Notes: generated by a model from the sequence alone, not told the origin. A DNA stretch of 64,000 nt from Rahnella aquatilis CIP 78.65 = ATCC 33071 (GCF_000241955.1 NC_016818.1:2976001-3040000); one strand, 5' to 3'. Counted from the first letter of the stretch, positions 1 through 8,645 are shown. A program made the numbers and translations.

Positions 1-532
1 GCATCGACCAGAATCCCAGCCCGAGATACTGATACCCCAGCGCCAGCCCGTACGCCCCGATGGCGTAAAACGCCACGTATCCCAGATCGAGCAAACCGGC
101 CAGCCCGACCACGATATTCAGCCCGAGGCCGAGCAGCACATAAATCAGCCCCAGAATGGCGACCGTCAGAATGTATTTGGTGGCGACGAACGGGAAGAAA
201 ATGGCCAGCACAATCAGCAGCGGAATAACCCAGCGCAGATTGCTTTTGTAATCCGGCGGACGGACATACACCCCCGCGCTGTCGGATTCGAAACGCGCAC
301 GCATTTTCTGTCCGGCAGTCGTTTCTAAAAATGCACTGAGCAGGAAGCGGCCAGTCATCACCGCCGCAATGATCCAGACCAGCCGCTGGCTATGGAAGTT
401 AAAGCTGTAGCCATCAAGTACCACACCGACCACCGGCCCGAAAATAATCAGCGCCACCAGCCCGGCAAAAATGGCATCCAGCAGACAGCGTTTTAATGAA
501 AATCCGCTGTTCACAGCAGTTTGTGACATCAT
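1..532 (-). CDS. livM: LivM-type branched-chain amino acid ABC transporter permease (3' part cut by window edge)
   Basis: About 177 N-terminal codons are visible; the gene runs off the left end of the window. The product is an inner-membrane permease of the LivM family, which with LivH forms the channel for leucine/isoleucine/valine uptake. The N-terminal region has hydrophobic segments followed by a long linker and then the LivM-typical glycine-rich segment (GLGLNIVVGLAGLLDLGY). Start: two in-frame ATGs (532 and 529) follow a GAGGGA ribosome site. The stop of livH lies only about 10 bases upstream, so both belong to one minus-strand operon livK-livH-livM. Substrate range beyond branched-chain amino acids cannot be told from sequence. 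Confidence 0.9.
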   Translation of the reverse strand, partial: MMSQTAVNSGFSLKRCLLDAIFAGLVALIIFGPVVGVVLDGYSFNFHSQRLVWIIAAVMTGRFLLSAFLETTAGQKMRARFESDSAGVYVRPPDYKSNLRWVIPLLIVLAIFFPFVATKYILTVAILGLIYVLLGLGLNIVVGLAGLLDLGYVAFYAIGAYGLALGYQYLGLGFWSM

Positions 533-542
533 TTTATTTCCC

Positions 543-1457
543 TCACACTTTCGTCACGACCGGACGGCCCAGCAGGCCCTGAGGGCGGAAAATGAGGATC
601 ACCACCAGTAATCCGAAGGAGAAGACGTCTTTGTAATCGGAATTCACCATGCCCGAGAACTGCGCTTCGGCAATCCCCAGGATCAGCCCGCCCAGCATCG
701 CGCCCGGTAATGACCCGATCCCGCCAAGCACCGCGGCGGTAAAGGCTTTGATGCCGATGATGAATCCGGCATAGAAATCGAACGTGCCGTAGTTCATGGT
801 CACCAGAACCCCGGCCAGCCCGGCCATCGCGGCGCCAATCATGAAGACCAGCGAGATAATACGGTCAGTGTTAATGCCCAGAATCGAGGCCATTTTCCGG
901 TCCTGCTGCACGGCGCGACACATCCGCCCGAGTCTGGTGTTGCTGATAATCCACGATAAAACCAGCATGCCCACCAGCGACGCCACCAGAATGAAAATTT
1001 TGGTGTAGGTCATCTGGACAAAACTTTCACCGATATGAAAACGGAACGCGCCATCGAGCAGGGTCGGAATACCCTGCTGTCGCGGCCCCTGACTGATTTG
1101 CGCGTAATTTTGTAAGATGAGCGACATGCCGATAGCGGAAATCAGCGGTGCAAGGCGGGTCGAATTACGCAGCGGCTTATAGGCAATGCGTTCAATCGCC
1201 CAGCCATATACGCCGGTGACCACGATGGTGAACACCAGCGTGCCCAGGATCAGTAACGGAAAAGAGTGCAGTCCGAAGAAGGAGAGCAGCGCCAGCGCGA
1301 TGGCGCAGAGGTAAGCCGAAATCATATACACTTCGCCGTGTGCAAAGTTGATCATCCCGATAATGCCGTAAACCATGGTGTAACCGATGGCGATCAACCC
1401 GTAAACGGCACCCAGCGTAATGCCATTAAACAGTTGTTGCAGAAAGAATGAATCCAT
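543..1457 (-). CDS. livH: LivH-type branched-chain amino acid ABC transporter permease
   Basis: Inner-membrane permease of 304 residues, the normal LivH length, partner of LivM in high-affinity branched-chain amino acid uptake. It opens with the family-typical stretch MDSFFLQQLFNGITLGAVYG and has multiple hydrophobic helices, including the GMINFAHGE motif near residue 35. A longer reading frame begins at 1574, but its extra 39 residues are polar, unlike LivH, and run through a strong hairpin, so the ATG at 1455-1457 is preferred. It lies between the binding-protein gene and livM on minus, in the usual order. Function by homology is firm; the exact amino-acid preference is inferred. Confidence 0.92.
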   Translation of the reverse strand: MDSFFLQQLFNGITLGAVYGLIAIGYTMVYGIIGMINFAHGEVYMISAYLCAIALALLSFFGLHSFPLLILGTLVFTIVVTGVYGWAIERIAYKPLRNSTRLAPLISAIGMSLILQNYAQISQGPRQQGIPTLLDGAFRFHIGESFVQMTYTKIFILVASLVGMLVLSWIISNTRLGRMCRAVQQDRKMASILGINTDRIISLVFMIGAAMAGLAGVLVTMNYGTFDFYAGFIIGIKAFTAAVLGGIGSLPGAMLGGLILGIAEAQFSGMVNSDYKDVFSFGLLVVILIFRPQGLLGRPVVTKV

Positions 1458-1536
1458 AAATACGCAGTCTCTTTTTGTGACCGCGCCCGGCGCAGGCGCA
1501 TTCATTAAAGCGAATAAAACGTTATCGTTGCAGTCA

Positions 1537-1572
1537 GTTACACCCGGCCAGTACTCAGAGGCCGGGTGTAAC
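1537..1572 (-). other. Strong intercistronic hairpin between the binding-protein gene and livH
   Basis: A perfect 13-bp inverted repeat (arms 1537-1549 and 1560-1572, 10-base loop) lies just after the stop of the binding-protein gene. No T-run follows on the minus strand, so it is not a classical Rho-independent terminator. By position it probably stabilises the 3' end of the upstream cistron, raising binding protein relative to membrane subunits. The repeat is seen; the function is inferred. Confidence 0.7.
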
Positions 1573-1590
1573 ATGATGAATAAGCGCGTT

Positions 1591-2721
1591 TTATTCTTTC
1601 ACTTCCTGGTATTTGCCTTTGTCATCCCATTTATAGACCACGTAATCCGAAACTTTCAGATCGCCCTTGCTGTCCCAGGCTTTTTTGCCCATGACGGTAT
1701 CGACGCTGTGGGCTTTCAGCCACTGACTGGCTTTGGCGGAATCGCTGCCACTGGTGGCTTTGAACGCCGCGGCAATGGCCTGAACGGAAGCGTAGGAATA
1801 GAGCGTGTAACCTTCCGGCTCGAACTTGCTGGCGCGGAATTTATCGATAACGGCTTTGCCTTCCGGGATCAGACGCGGGTCTTTACCGAAGGTCATCAGG
1901 ATACCGTTGGTGTATTGCGGACCACCGGCAGCGGTGACCATTTCTTCGTTGACGATACAGTCACCGGAGAAGAAAGTGGCCTGCACGCCCTGTTCTCGCA
2001 TCTGGCGGACCAGCGGACCGGCCTCCGGATGGCAGCCGCCGAAGAACACCACATCCGGTTTCTGCGCACTGATTTTGGTGACCAGCGCGTTGAAGTCTTT
2101 TTCGCCACGCGATAACCCTTCGTACATCACTTCTTTCACGCCACGCTTGTTGAGCGCCGCTTTGGTAGCATCCGCCAGCCCCTGCCCGTAGGTATCTTTG
2201 TCATGGATGATGACCACTTTTTTGGCTTTCAGCTTGTCGATGATGTAATCGCTGGCAACCTGCCCCTGCTGGTCGTCACGTCCGCACATGCGGAACATGT
2301 CGCTCATGCCACGTTCGGTAATTTGCGGATTGGTCGATCCCGGTGTGATAGCAATAATTCCGGCATCGTTGTACACCTCAGACGCTGGCATAGTAGAAGA
2401 TGAACAAAAATGCCCGACCACCGCCTGCACTTTATCCTGATCCACCAGACGGTTAGCCACCGCAACAGCCTGTTTTGGTTCACAGGCGTCATCGCCCTGA
2501 ACCAGTTTGATTTTCTCGCCGTTGATTCCACCTGCGGCATTAATGTCTTCAGCGGCCTGTGTGGCGCCGTGCCAGTACTGATCGCCATAGGTGGCGTTCG
2601 GGCCGGTAAACGGGCCGGCAACGCCAATGACGATATCCGCACGCGCGGTAAACGCAGTGACCAGACAGCCTGCCAGCAACAAAGAAAGAGGACTTTTAAT
2701 AAATTTCATCGACATCATCAT
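1591..2721 (-). CDS. livK: Periplasmic branched-chain amino acid-binding protein (LivK/LivJ type)
   Basis: Periplasmic solute-binding protein of type I fold (376 residues) that delivers leucine-type amino acids to LivH/LivM. It has a signal peptide (hydrophobic core SLLLAGCLVTAF, cleavage likely after ARA near residue 28), then the family pattern VAGPFTG and the DACEPKQAVAVANRLV segment typical of LivJ/LivK. Later segments such as GEKDFNALVTKI and GYTLYSYASVQA also fit. Three consecutive ATGs begin at 2721 behind an AAGGA site, so the exact start is uncertain by a few residues. No ATPase genes (livG, livF) are in view; they would lie beyond livM, to the left. LivK versus LivJ specificity cannot be settled here. 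Confidence 0.88.
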   Translation of the reverse strand: MMMSMKFIKSPLSLLLAGCLVTAFTARADIVIGVAGPFTGPNATYGDQYWHGATQAAEDINAAGGINGEKIKLVQGDDACEPKQAVAVANRLVDQDKVQAVVGHFCSSSTMPASEVYNDAGIIAITPGSTNPQITERGMSDMFRMCGRDDQQGQVASDYIIDKLKAKKVVIIHDKDTYGQGLADATKAALNKRGVKEVMYEGLSRGEKDFNALVTKISAQKPDVVFFGGCHPEAGPLVRQMREQGVQATFFSGDCIVNEEMVTAAGGPQYTNGILMTFGKDPRLIPEGKAVIDKFRASKFEPEGYTLYSYASVQAIAAAFKATSGSDSAKASQWLKAHSVDTVMGKKAWDSKGDLKVSDYVVYKWDDKGKYQEVKE

Positions 2722-3129
2722 GATCCTTAGGACAGAGTTTATGCAAAACGGGTGATGGAAAACGTATGCAGCAAAAACACCAACACAAAGTCGTAATCTG
2801 AAAATCTGAAATTTAACGCTTAAGCCTTGAGACTGAGGGTTTCCCGCTTATCAACGGAGGTGAAAACATCAAAGGTAAGAAACTTAAGCAAAATATCTGC
2901 CATTGTTACTGAACCGCTGAGAATGTGACGGGTTATGTGAGTATAGATAGCGTCGGGCAGGCGTTACAGGCAACTGACAGAAACAACGACGGGATCACAT
3001 CGCACCGTGCTGGTGCGCAAGCACGGCTTTCTACGCACTATTACGCGTAGTGACATTTTTATTCTTTGCTTCTTACGGCGGGTTGTTTTGTAATGCGTAC
3101 AGATGATTGCAACAGGAACCTGCTGAACA
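2722..3129. other. Divergent intergenic region with two small hairpins
   Basis: 408 bases separate the minus-strand liv operon from the plus-strand lipoprotein gene and must hold both promoters. Two short perfect hairpins sit in tandem at 3005-3026 (6-bp arms) and 3031-3050 (6-bp arms), followed by a T-rich stretch at 3056-3065. I see no ORF with a ribosome site and no regulator box I can name with confidence. Confidence 0.4.
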
Positions 3130-3345
3130 ATGAAGAAATTATCCTGCCTGACCGCGGTGGTTTTGGCCCTGACGTTAACGGGCTGCGCCAGTGATTATGT
3201 GATTAACACCAAATCCGGTGACCAGTTTTTCGCCCACGGCGAACCGGATCGCGACCGCGATACCGGCATGACCAGCTACACTGATATGAACGGTGATTAT
3301 CATCTGATGAATACCAATGATATTGCGGGCATTGTGAAGAAATAG
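3130..3345 (+). CDS. Small outer-membrane lipoprotein of the YgdI/YgdR (DUF903) family
   Basis: A 71-residue lipoprotein. The signal peptide ends in a lipobox LTGC with the lipidated cysteine at residue 19. The remaining ~50 residues match the YgdI/YgdR family of small SH3-like beta-barrel lipoproteins: YVINTKSGDQFFAHGEP near the start and a conserved GMTSYTDMNGDYHLMNTNDI segment. The molecular role of this family is not established. The gene is monocistronic, ending in a bidirectional terminator shared with hemB. An AGGA lies about 12 bases before the ATG, a somewhat distant ribosome site. Confidence 0.85.
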   Translation: MKKLSCLTAVVLALTLTGCASDYVINTKSGDQFFAHGEPDRDRDTGMTSYTDMNGDYHLMNTNDIAGIVKK

Positions 3346-3361
3346 CGTTTACGGGCAATAA

Positions 3362-3387
3362 AAAACCGGGCGGAAGCCCGGTTTTTC
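3362..3387. terminator. Bidirectional Rho-independent terminator
   Basis: A 10-bp GC-rich stem (3362-3371 with 3376-3385) and 4-base loop, flanked by A-run and T-run, lies between the converging lipoprotein gene and hemB. It can end transcripts from both sides. Confidence 0.85.
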
Positions 3388-3407
3388 GTTTGAAGCATAA
3401 AAAGAAA

Positions 3408-4382
3408 CTACAGCCCGTTTTCAGCGATATCCATCGCAAAGTACGTCAGAATAATGTCTGCGCCTGCACGTTTAATCGCGCCGAGACTTTCACGCACCAC
3501 GGCACGCTCATCAATAGCACCGGCTTGTGCGGCAAATTTGATCATCGCGTATTCACCGCTGACCTGATAGGCCGCCAGTGGCAGGCGGGAGGCTTCGCGG
3601 ATATCGCGGATCACATCCAGATACGCCCCCGCCGGTTTAACCATCAGCGCATCAGCGCCTTCCTGTTCATCCAGTAATGATTCACGCACAGCTTCGCGGC
3701 GGTTCATCGGGTTCATCTGATATTGCTTGCGGTTGCCTTTCAGTACACTGCCGCCCGCTTCACGGAAAGGGCCGTACAGGGAGGACGCGAACTTAGTGGA
3801 ATACGCCATGATCGCGGTATCAATGAAACCGGCTTCATCCAGTGCACTGCGGATCGCCTGCACCTGACCGTCCTGCGCCGCAGAAGGTGCAATAAAATCT
3901 GCGCCCGCAGCCGCCGCCACGACGGCCTGTTTGCCGAGGTTGATCAGCGTCGCGTCGTTATCCACCCCGTGATCGTGCAACACTCCACAATGGCCATGTG
4001 AGGTGTATTCGCAGAAACAGGTGTCGGACATGACGATCATTTCAGGCACGGTGTCTTTGCAGATACGCGCCATACGCGCGACCAGACCGTTTTCATTCCA
4101 GGTATCGCTGCCGGTGGCATCCATGTGATGCGAAATACCAAACGTCATGACCGAGCGGATACCGGCGCGGGCGTAACGTTCGATCTCGAACGCCAGGCGG
4201 GATTCAGGGATGCGCAGCACACCGGGCATGGCTTCGATGGGTACGTATTCAGAGGTCTCCTCTTCTACGAAAATCGGCAGTACCAGATCGTTGACGCTAA
4301 ATTCAGTTTCCTGAAAAAGAGTGCGCAGGGATTCGGACTGTCTCAGGCGGCGAAGGCGTGAGCTCGGGAACTGATTCGACAT
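3408..4382 (-). CDS. hemB: Delta-aminolevulinic acid dehydratase (porphobilinogen synthase)
   Basis: Cytosolic enzyme joining two 5-aminolevulinate molecules into porphobilinogen, the second committed step of haem and tetrapyrrole synthesis. Length 324 residues, as in E. coli. The zinc-binding cysteines are visible at C122, C124 and C132 in the motif [12 protein letters not shown]. The two active-site lysines sit at K197 (MAYSTKFAS) and K249 (LMVKPAG), the second being the Schiff-base lysine of the family. All key residues are present, so the enzyme should be a zinc-dependent, active form. It is transcribed alone on minus. Its position next to a secretion locus is not the E. coli arrangement. 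Confidence 0.97.
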   Translation of the reverse strand: MSNQFPSSRLRRLRQSESLRTLFQETEFSVNDLVLPIFVEEETSEYVPIEAMPGVLRIPESRLAFEIERYARAGIRSVMTFGISHHMDATGSDTWNENGLVARMARICKDTVPEMIVMSDTCFCEYTSHGHCGVLHDHGVDNDATLINLGKQAVVAAAAGADFIAPSAAQDGQVQAIRSALDEAGFIDTAIMAYSTKFASSLYGPFREAGGSVLKGNRKQYQMNPMNRREAVRESLLDEQEGADALMVKPAGAYLDVIRDIREASRLPLAAYQVSGEYAMIKFAAQAGAIDERAVVRESLGAIKRAGADIILTYFAMDIAENGL

Positions 4383-4559
4383 GAAAACTCCTAAAATTAA
4401 TCTGTTGCACTGATATTTTTGAGAAACAGGAGCGCAGACAGTTCAGACGGCAGGAGGCAATGCAGCGCCGTCAGACGATGGAGCCCGCATTTTATAATAA
4501 CTTTTAAACAAATGATGAACTTTCCGTGAGGAGATGTAACCGGGGCCGCATTTTTGACA

Positions 4560-4585
4560 AGGCGATCCCAATGTTGGAATCGCCT
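4560..4585 (-). terminator. Hairpin downstream of the exporter operon, possible terminator
   Basis: An imperfect inverted repeat (7 bp plus 4 bp around one mismatch, 4560-4571 with 4574-4585) lies nine bases after the stop of the exporter gene. The tract after it in the minus direction is only weakly T-rich, so termination is plausible rather than clear. Confidence 0.45.
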
Positions 4586-4593
4586 GGAGCGCA

Positions 4594-6693
4594 TTATCCT
4601 AACTTAATTTCGCGATCGGCCGAGGCGATGGTTGAAGGACGATGCGCGATAAAGATCCGCGTAATATCCAGTTCGCTGATCGCCTGATTTATCCGCATTT
4701 CGTTGTCCAGATCCAGATGGCTGGTGGCTTCATCAAGGAACAAAATGGCCGGACGGCGGTACAATGCGCGGGCAATCAGTAAACGCTGTTTCTGGCCGCC
4801 GGACAGGCTGCCGCCCAGTTCACTGATCAGCGTTTCATAGCCCATCGGCATCCTTTCGATATCGTCGTGAATATTACAACGGCGGGCACAATCGACAATA
4901 CGCGCCTCATCTTTCTGCTCGTCAAAGCTGGCAATGTTTTCAGCGATAGATCCGGCGAATAACGTATCATCCTGTAACACGCAGGCGATGCAACTGCGGT
5001 AGTTATTCAGGCCGGCGGTGGTGATATCCATGCCGTTGATCAGGATCCGCCCTTCGGTTGGCGTGAGTAAACCGGTCATGATTTTCATCAGCGTGGTTTT
5101 CCCCTGCCCCGACGGCCCGGTGATCGCCACGCTTTCACCGGCCGCCACCGACAGGTTCAGCCCGTTGATCAGCGGTGCGGAAAGGCTGTCGTACTGGAAA
5201 ACCAGATCCCGCACCTCCAGCGATGCCGCCTCGCCCGGCCGCAACAATTCACGTTCCGGCAGCGATTTTTCAGTATCTGTCAGTGCAATATCCGCAATAC
5301 GGTCGCGGTGCAAAGAAAGCATGCGCAGTTGCAATACCATGTTCAGCAGATTGGCCGCGCGTTCTGAAAACTGCCCGCGATAAGTGTTAAATGCCACGAA
5401 CATCCCGAGCGTCATATGACCGTCAATCACCTGCGTCGCCCCCAGCCACAACAGCGCGACCTGATCGAGCGTGGCGATCAGCGTGTTGCCGCCGGTAAAC
5501 ATCATTTCAAACCTGGTTTTACGTACCGTCGCATTAGCGTTATCGATGTTGAGATTCAGCCAGAAATTGGCGCGGGCTTTCGATAAACCGAGCGCCTTGA
5601 GCGTACTGATGCCGTACAGCGTTTCCATAAAGTGCGAACCGGCACGCGCGCCTTTAACAATCTGCTCTTCTGAAACCTGCCGGTAAGCGTTATAGGTCGT
5701 CAGGCGGAAAACGACATAAATCGCCGTAAAGCCCAGGATCACCCAGATCAGCCAGCCGCCATACAACACCATCATCACGATTAACCCGACCGACATTATG
5801 CCGTCAATAATACTGTTCACCACGTTGGTGGTCAGCGTGGTGCGCAGTGTATCGAGCGAGGTAAAGCGCGACTGAATATCCCCGAGTTTGCGTTTCTCAA
5901 AGTAATCGAGCGGCAGTTTCATCAGATGGTCGAACAGCCGCGCTTTCCATTGCACGTCAATCAGCGTACTCATCACCAGCGATGTCCAGGCGCGTAACAT
6001 GCTGACACCGGTGCGGAAAATAATGAAAAACAGTAAGCCAAGGCAAATCAGCGTCAGTAAATCCGGGTCTTTGGCCGGGATGACATGGTCCATCACCAGT
6101 TGCATGCCGACCGGCAGCAACAGGTTGACCGATTCGATCATCAGCGAGAGGCAGAAGATTTTGGTCAGCGCCGGAATAAGCCCGCTGACGTTGCCCATCA
6201 TTTTGCGCAAATCCAGCCGGACGCGTGGCTTCTCAGAGGTAAAACCGTTGTCCGGCCACAGCTCCAGCGCTACGCCGGTGAAATGTTCGGACACTTCGCG
6301 CATGCCAAGCGAACGGCGGCCAAAGGCCGGATCGTGAATAATCACTTTGCCCTGTTTAACACCGACCAGCACCACGAAATGATTGAGATCCCAGTGCAAA
6401 ATACACGGCGTTTTCAGCGCATTAAGTTCATCGATATCCAGCTTTAACGCGCGGGATTTCATCTCATTCGCCGTCGCGATATCCATCAGGGTACGCAGCG
6501 TCGCACCGCGTGACGAAATGCCGTAACGCTGGCGCAGACTTTGCAGATCGACGTGTTTGCCGTGATAGCCAAAGACCATCGCCAGACTGGCGAGCCCGCA
6601 CTCGGCAGCCTCTGTTTGAATAATCTGCGGCACACGGTGACGCCAGCTAAAGTGCAGGCGGTCAGCCAGCTCCCGTACGTTATCGAGATTCAT
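4594..6693 (-). CDS. CvaB-like peptidase-containing ABC exporter for double-glycine-leader peptides
   Basis: Inner-membrane exporter of 699 residues that would cleave the leader of a small peptide and pump it out. Domains in order: C39 peptidase (about 20-150) with catalytic C32 in AECG, H105 in LNHFVVL and D121 in HDPAFG; a membrane domain (about 170-450); and an ATPase with Walker A 526-533 (GPSGQGKT), signature LSGGQ 630-634, Walker B ILFLDE 650-655 and H-loop H684. All catalytic residues are present. It is closest in layout to CvaB of colicin V and its relatives. Its start overlaps the end of the adaptor gene by 14 bases, so the two are co-translated. The outer-membrane channel TolC is not encoded here and would be supplied from elsewhere. 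The cargo is probably the peptide at 8392. Confidence 0.93.
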   Translation of the reverse strand: MNLDNVRELADRLHFSWRHRVPQIIQTEAAECGLASLAMVFGYHGKHVDLQSLRQRYGISSRGATLRTLMDIATANEMKSRALKLDIDELNALKTPCILHWDLNHFVVLVGVKQGKVIIHDPAFGRRSLGMREVSEHFTGVALELWPDNGFTSEKPRVRLDLRKMMGNVSGLIPALTKIFCLSLMIESVNLLLPVGMQLVMDHVIPAKDPDLLTLICLGLLFFIIFRTGVSMLRAWTSLVMSTLIDVQWKARLFDHLMKLPLDYFEKRKLGDIQSRFTSLDTLRTTLTTNVVNSIIDGIMSVGLIVMMVLYGGWLIWVILGFTAIYVVFRLTTYNAYRQVSEEQIVKGARAGSHFMETLYGISTLKALGLSKARANFWLNLNIDNANATVRKTRFEMMFTGGNTLIATLDQVALLWLGATQVIDGHMTLGMFVAFNTYRGQFSERAANLLNMVLQLRMLSLHRDRIADIALTDTEKSLPERELLRPGEAASLEVRDLVFQYDSLSAPLINGLNLSVAAGESVAITGPSGQGKTTLMKIMTGLLTPTEGRILINGMDITTAGLNNYRSCIACVLQDDTLFAGSIAENIASFDEQKDEARIVDCARRCNIHDDIERMPMGYETLISELGGSLSGGQKQRLLIARALYRRPAILFLDEATSHLDLDNEMRINQAISELDITRIFIAHRPSTIASADREIKLG

Positions 6694-7966
6694 TGATTGG
6701 CCCCACCACGCTTTTCTTCATGCTGTAATACGGAGACAACATCCACTGATACAGCGGCCTTTTCTCCAGGAATAATGTCGATTCAGCTTTCATGCCGCTG
6801 GATAAATTCAGCGTCTCGCCGTGCCAGTCCATCGCTTTTTTATCCAGTGACACAATCACTTTGTAATAGGGGCCGCTGACCGTGCCGTTCGCCGTGCGCG
6901 GTGCGCTGGCGTAGGAATTCAGCTCCTGTTCGGAAACCGGTGCAGAAGAAATCGATTCCACCTTGCCGGGGAACTGGCCATATTTTTCAAACGGATAGGC
7001 TTCATAGCGGATATTAATATGCTCCCCCGCTTTCACGTAGGGCACGCTTTCATTGGGCAGCCAGGCCACAAGGAAAAACGGAGAATTACTGGCAGGCACC
7101 AGCTGCGCAAGGCTGTCACCCGCGTTAACCATCTGACCGGGCGTGACACTCAGTGAGGAGATTTTGCCGGAGGTCGGCGCGGTGATCAGCAACGAGCCTT
7201 TGGCATCGGCCTGCGCCAGCTGGCGTTCGAGGTCATTGCGCTGGTAGCCGTATTGCGAAATCTGATTATCGAATTCGGCTGCGCGGGTCACCAGCTCGCT
7301 GCGCAGATTGGTCATCTGCAGCGCTTCCTGAATCGCCTGCGTATTCAGGCTCTGGAATGATGTCTGCTGCTGGTAAAACAGGTAGCGCTGATTATTCAGC
7401 TGGTCAGTATTGATCAGCCCTTTCTTCTGATACGCGCCATAGTTCTGCATGCTTTTTTTCATGGCATCCAGCCCTTCCTGCGCGGAATCCACCATGCTTT
7501 GTGAAACTTCATGCGCCTTCTGATACTGGTCAAGTTGCTGTTGCAGATTTTGCAGCGTTTCCTGCTTATTGTGTTCCAACTGGGCAATGATGGAATCGAT
7601 TTGCTGGCGCTGCTTTTTAATCGCGGCGAGCGTGGTGGTGCTGACATTCCCCGCCTGCGTCACGCGGCTGACGTCGATTTCATATAAAGGCTGGCCTTTT
7701 TTTACGGGTTTACCGGTGTCGACATACAATTTTGTGACCACGCCCTGCTCAGGGCTGAATAAATTAATGCTGTGCGGTTGAGTGATGATTTCACCGCTGA
7801 CGTTGATGCGGCGTGTGTAGTTGGCGAAGATGAGGAATATCAGTAAAGCAAACAGGAAGAGAGCCGTCAGTGTCGTTACAATCCATAGAGGCCAGCCTGC
7901 GAGCAATAAAGCCTTACCCGCCCAGTGACTTTGCTGATGTTCATTCACCTCTTTACGAAAGAGCAT
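6680..7966 (-). CDS. CvaA-like HlyD-family adaptor (membrane fusion protein) of the peptide exporter
   Basis: Periplasmic adaptor linking the ABC exporter to TolC. It has one N-terminal transmembrane helix (WPLWIVTTLTALFLFALLIF), a lipoyl/hairpin region with long glutamine-rich coiled coils (about 110-240), and a C-terminal beta-barrel. It shares the CvaA hallmarks of an N-terminus with FRKEV, the middle segment KKGLINTDQL and the C-terminal segments KAESTLFLEKR and YQWMLSPYY. The start at 7966 matches the CvaA N-terminus. An upstream in-frame ATG at 8026 with an AGGG site would add 20 residues and remains possible. First gene of a two-gene minus operon, divergent from the microcin-like gene. 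Confidence 0.92.
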   Translation of the reverse strand: MLFRKEVNEHQQSHWAGKALLLAGWPLWIVTTLTALFLFALLIFLIFANYTRRINVSGEIITQPHSINLFSPEQGVVTKLYVDTGKPVKKGQPLYEIDVSRVTQAGNVSTTTLAAIKKQRQQIDSIIAQLEHNKQETLQNLQQQLDQYQKAHEVSQSMVDSAQEGLDAMKKSMQNYGAYQKKGLINTDQLNNQRYLFYQQQTSFQSLNTQAIQEALQMTNLRSELVTRAAEFDNQISQYGYQRNDLERQLAQADAKGSLLITAPTSGKISSLSVTPGQMVNAGDSLAQLVPASNSPFFLVAWLPNESVPYVKAGEHINIRYEAYPFEKYGQFPGKVESISSAPVSEQELNSYASAPRTANGTVSGPYYKVIVSLDKKAMDWHGETLNLSSGMKAESTLFLEKRPLYQWMLSPYYSMKKSVVGPINESR

Positions 7967-8026
7967 ATTTAAGTGTTCCAGAAAAACCGGCTGAAAAAAC
8001 AGAATCTTTGAAAGATAGCAGCCCAT

Positions 8027-8391
8027 AATCGCCCTGCCACCGCGATTACTCTGAAACAGAAAAAACCCTTATTTCTGTCCAGTTACGGCTGCGCTGTCAT
8101 ATTAATTTACATCCGGACTCATAATTAAAAACCCTCATCTCATTATGATTATTTTTTGCACGAAAAATGAATTATTCAGATATCTTTAACTATTAATTAT
8201 ATTTAAAAACAGGTGGTTATATTTAAAACTCCACTTAGGAGATTATTCCTAATCAAATTAACACGGCGGTACTCTACGCTTAATCCCTGTGAAGACATTG
8301 CGTAGAAATTATCTCCATAGACTTACTCAATGTTTTCATTGCCCCGTTATTTAAGGGGACTTGCTTTAACAGATTAAAAGGAAGGCCTAAG
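8027..8391. promoter_or_regulatory. AT-rich divergent control region of the microcin-like locus
   Basis: About 365 bases, visibly AT-richer than the flanking genes, separate the exporter operon from the peptide gene and should carry both promoters. A perfect 6-bp inverted repeat (TTAGGA at 8235-8240, TCCTAA at 8247-8252, 6-base spacer) could be an operator. I translated both strands by eye and found only open frames under about 31 codons without convincing ribosome sites, so no immunity gene is visible here. Confidence 0.45.
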
Positions 8392-8583
8392 ATGAAACAA
8401 TTAACAGAACATGATATTGAAATGGTTAATGGTGCGGGTTGGTCGGAAGATGTAAATAAGGTTGCCGATCGCCTGTCAAGCTTTGGTCAGGACGCGGTAA
8501 GTGACACCAGTAATGCGGTGAACAAGGCGTATTCACAAATTTCCGATGGTCTCGCTAAAGCACAGAACTATCTGACAACCTAG
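8392..8583 (+). CDS. Class II microcin-like precursor peptide with double-glycine-type leader
   Basis: A 63-residue peptide with a good ribosome site (AAGGAAGG, 6 bases before ATG). Residues 1-15, MKQLTEHDIEMVNGA, fit the leader of class II microcins such as H47, L and N, which end in GA or GG before the cut. Cleavage by the adjacent C39 exporter would leave a 48-residue product starting GW. That product has no cysteine, six acidic and four basic residues, and hydrophobic residues spaced 3-4 apart, suggesting an amphipathic helix. It lacks the glycine-rich hydrophobic core of known microcins and the serine-rich siderophore-attachment tail. It could be a new antibacterial microcin or a secreted peptide with another role. 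No sequence match to a named microcin is recognised. Confidence 0.75.
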   Translation: MKQLTEHDIEMVNGAGWSEDVNKVADRLSSFGQDAVSDTSNAVNKAYSQISDGLAKAQNYLTT

Positions 8584-8645
8584 TTTATAAACATCTTTCG
8601 GTTGTACAGAAAGTTAATTTATAAGCAACTCAGTCAGAGTAATAC

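Noticed and set aside
4397..4594. 65-codon minus frame between the exporter gene and hemB
   Set aside because: No ribosome site and no protein-like pattern.
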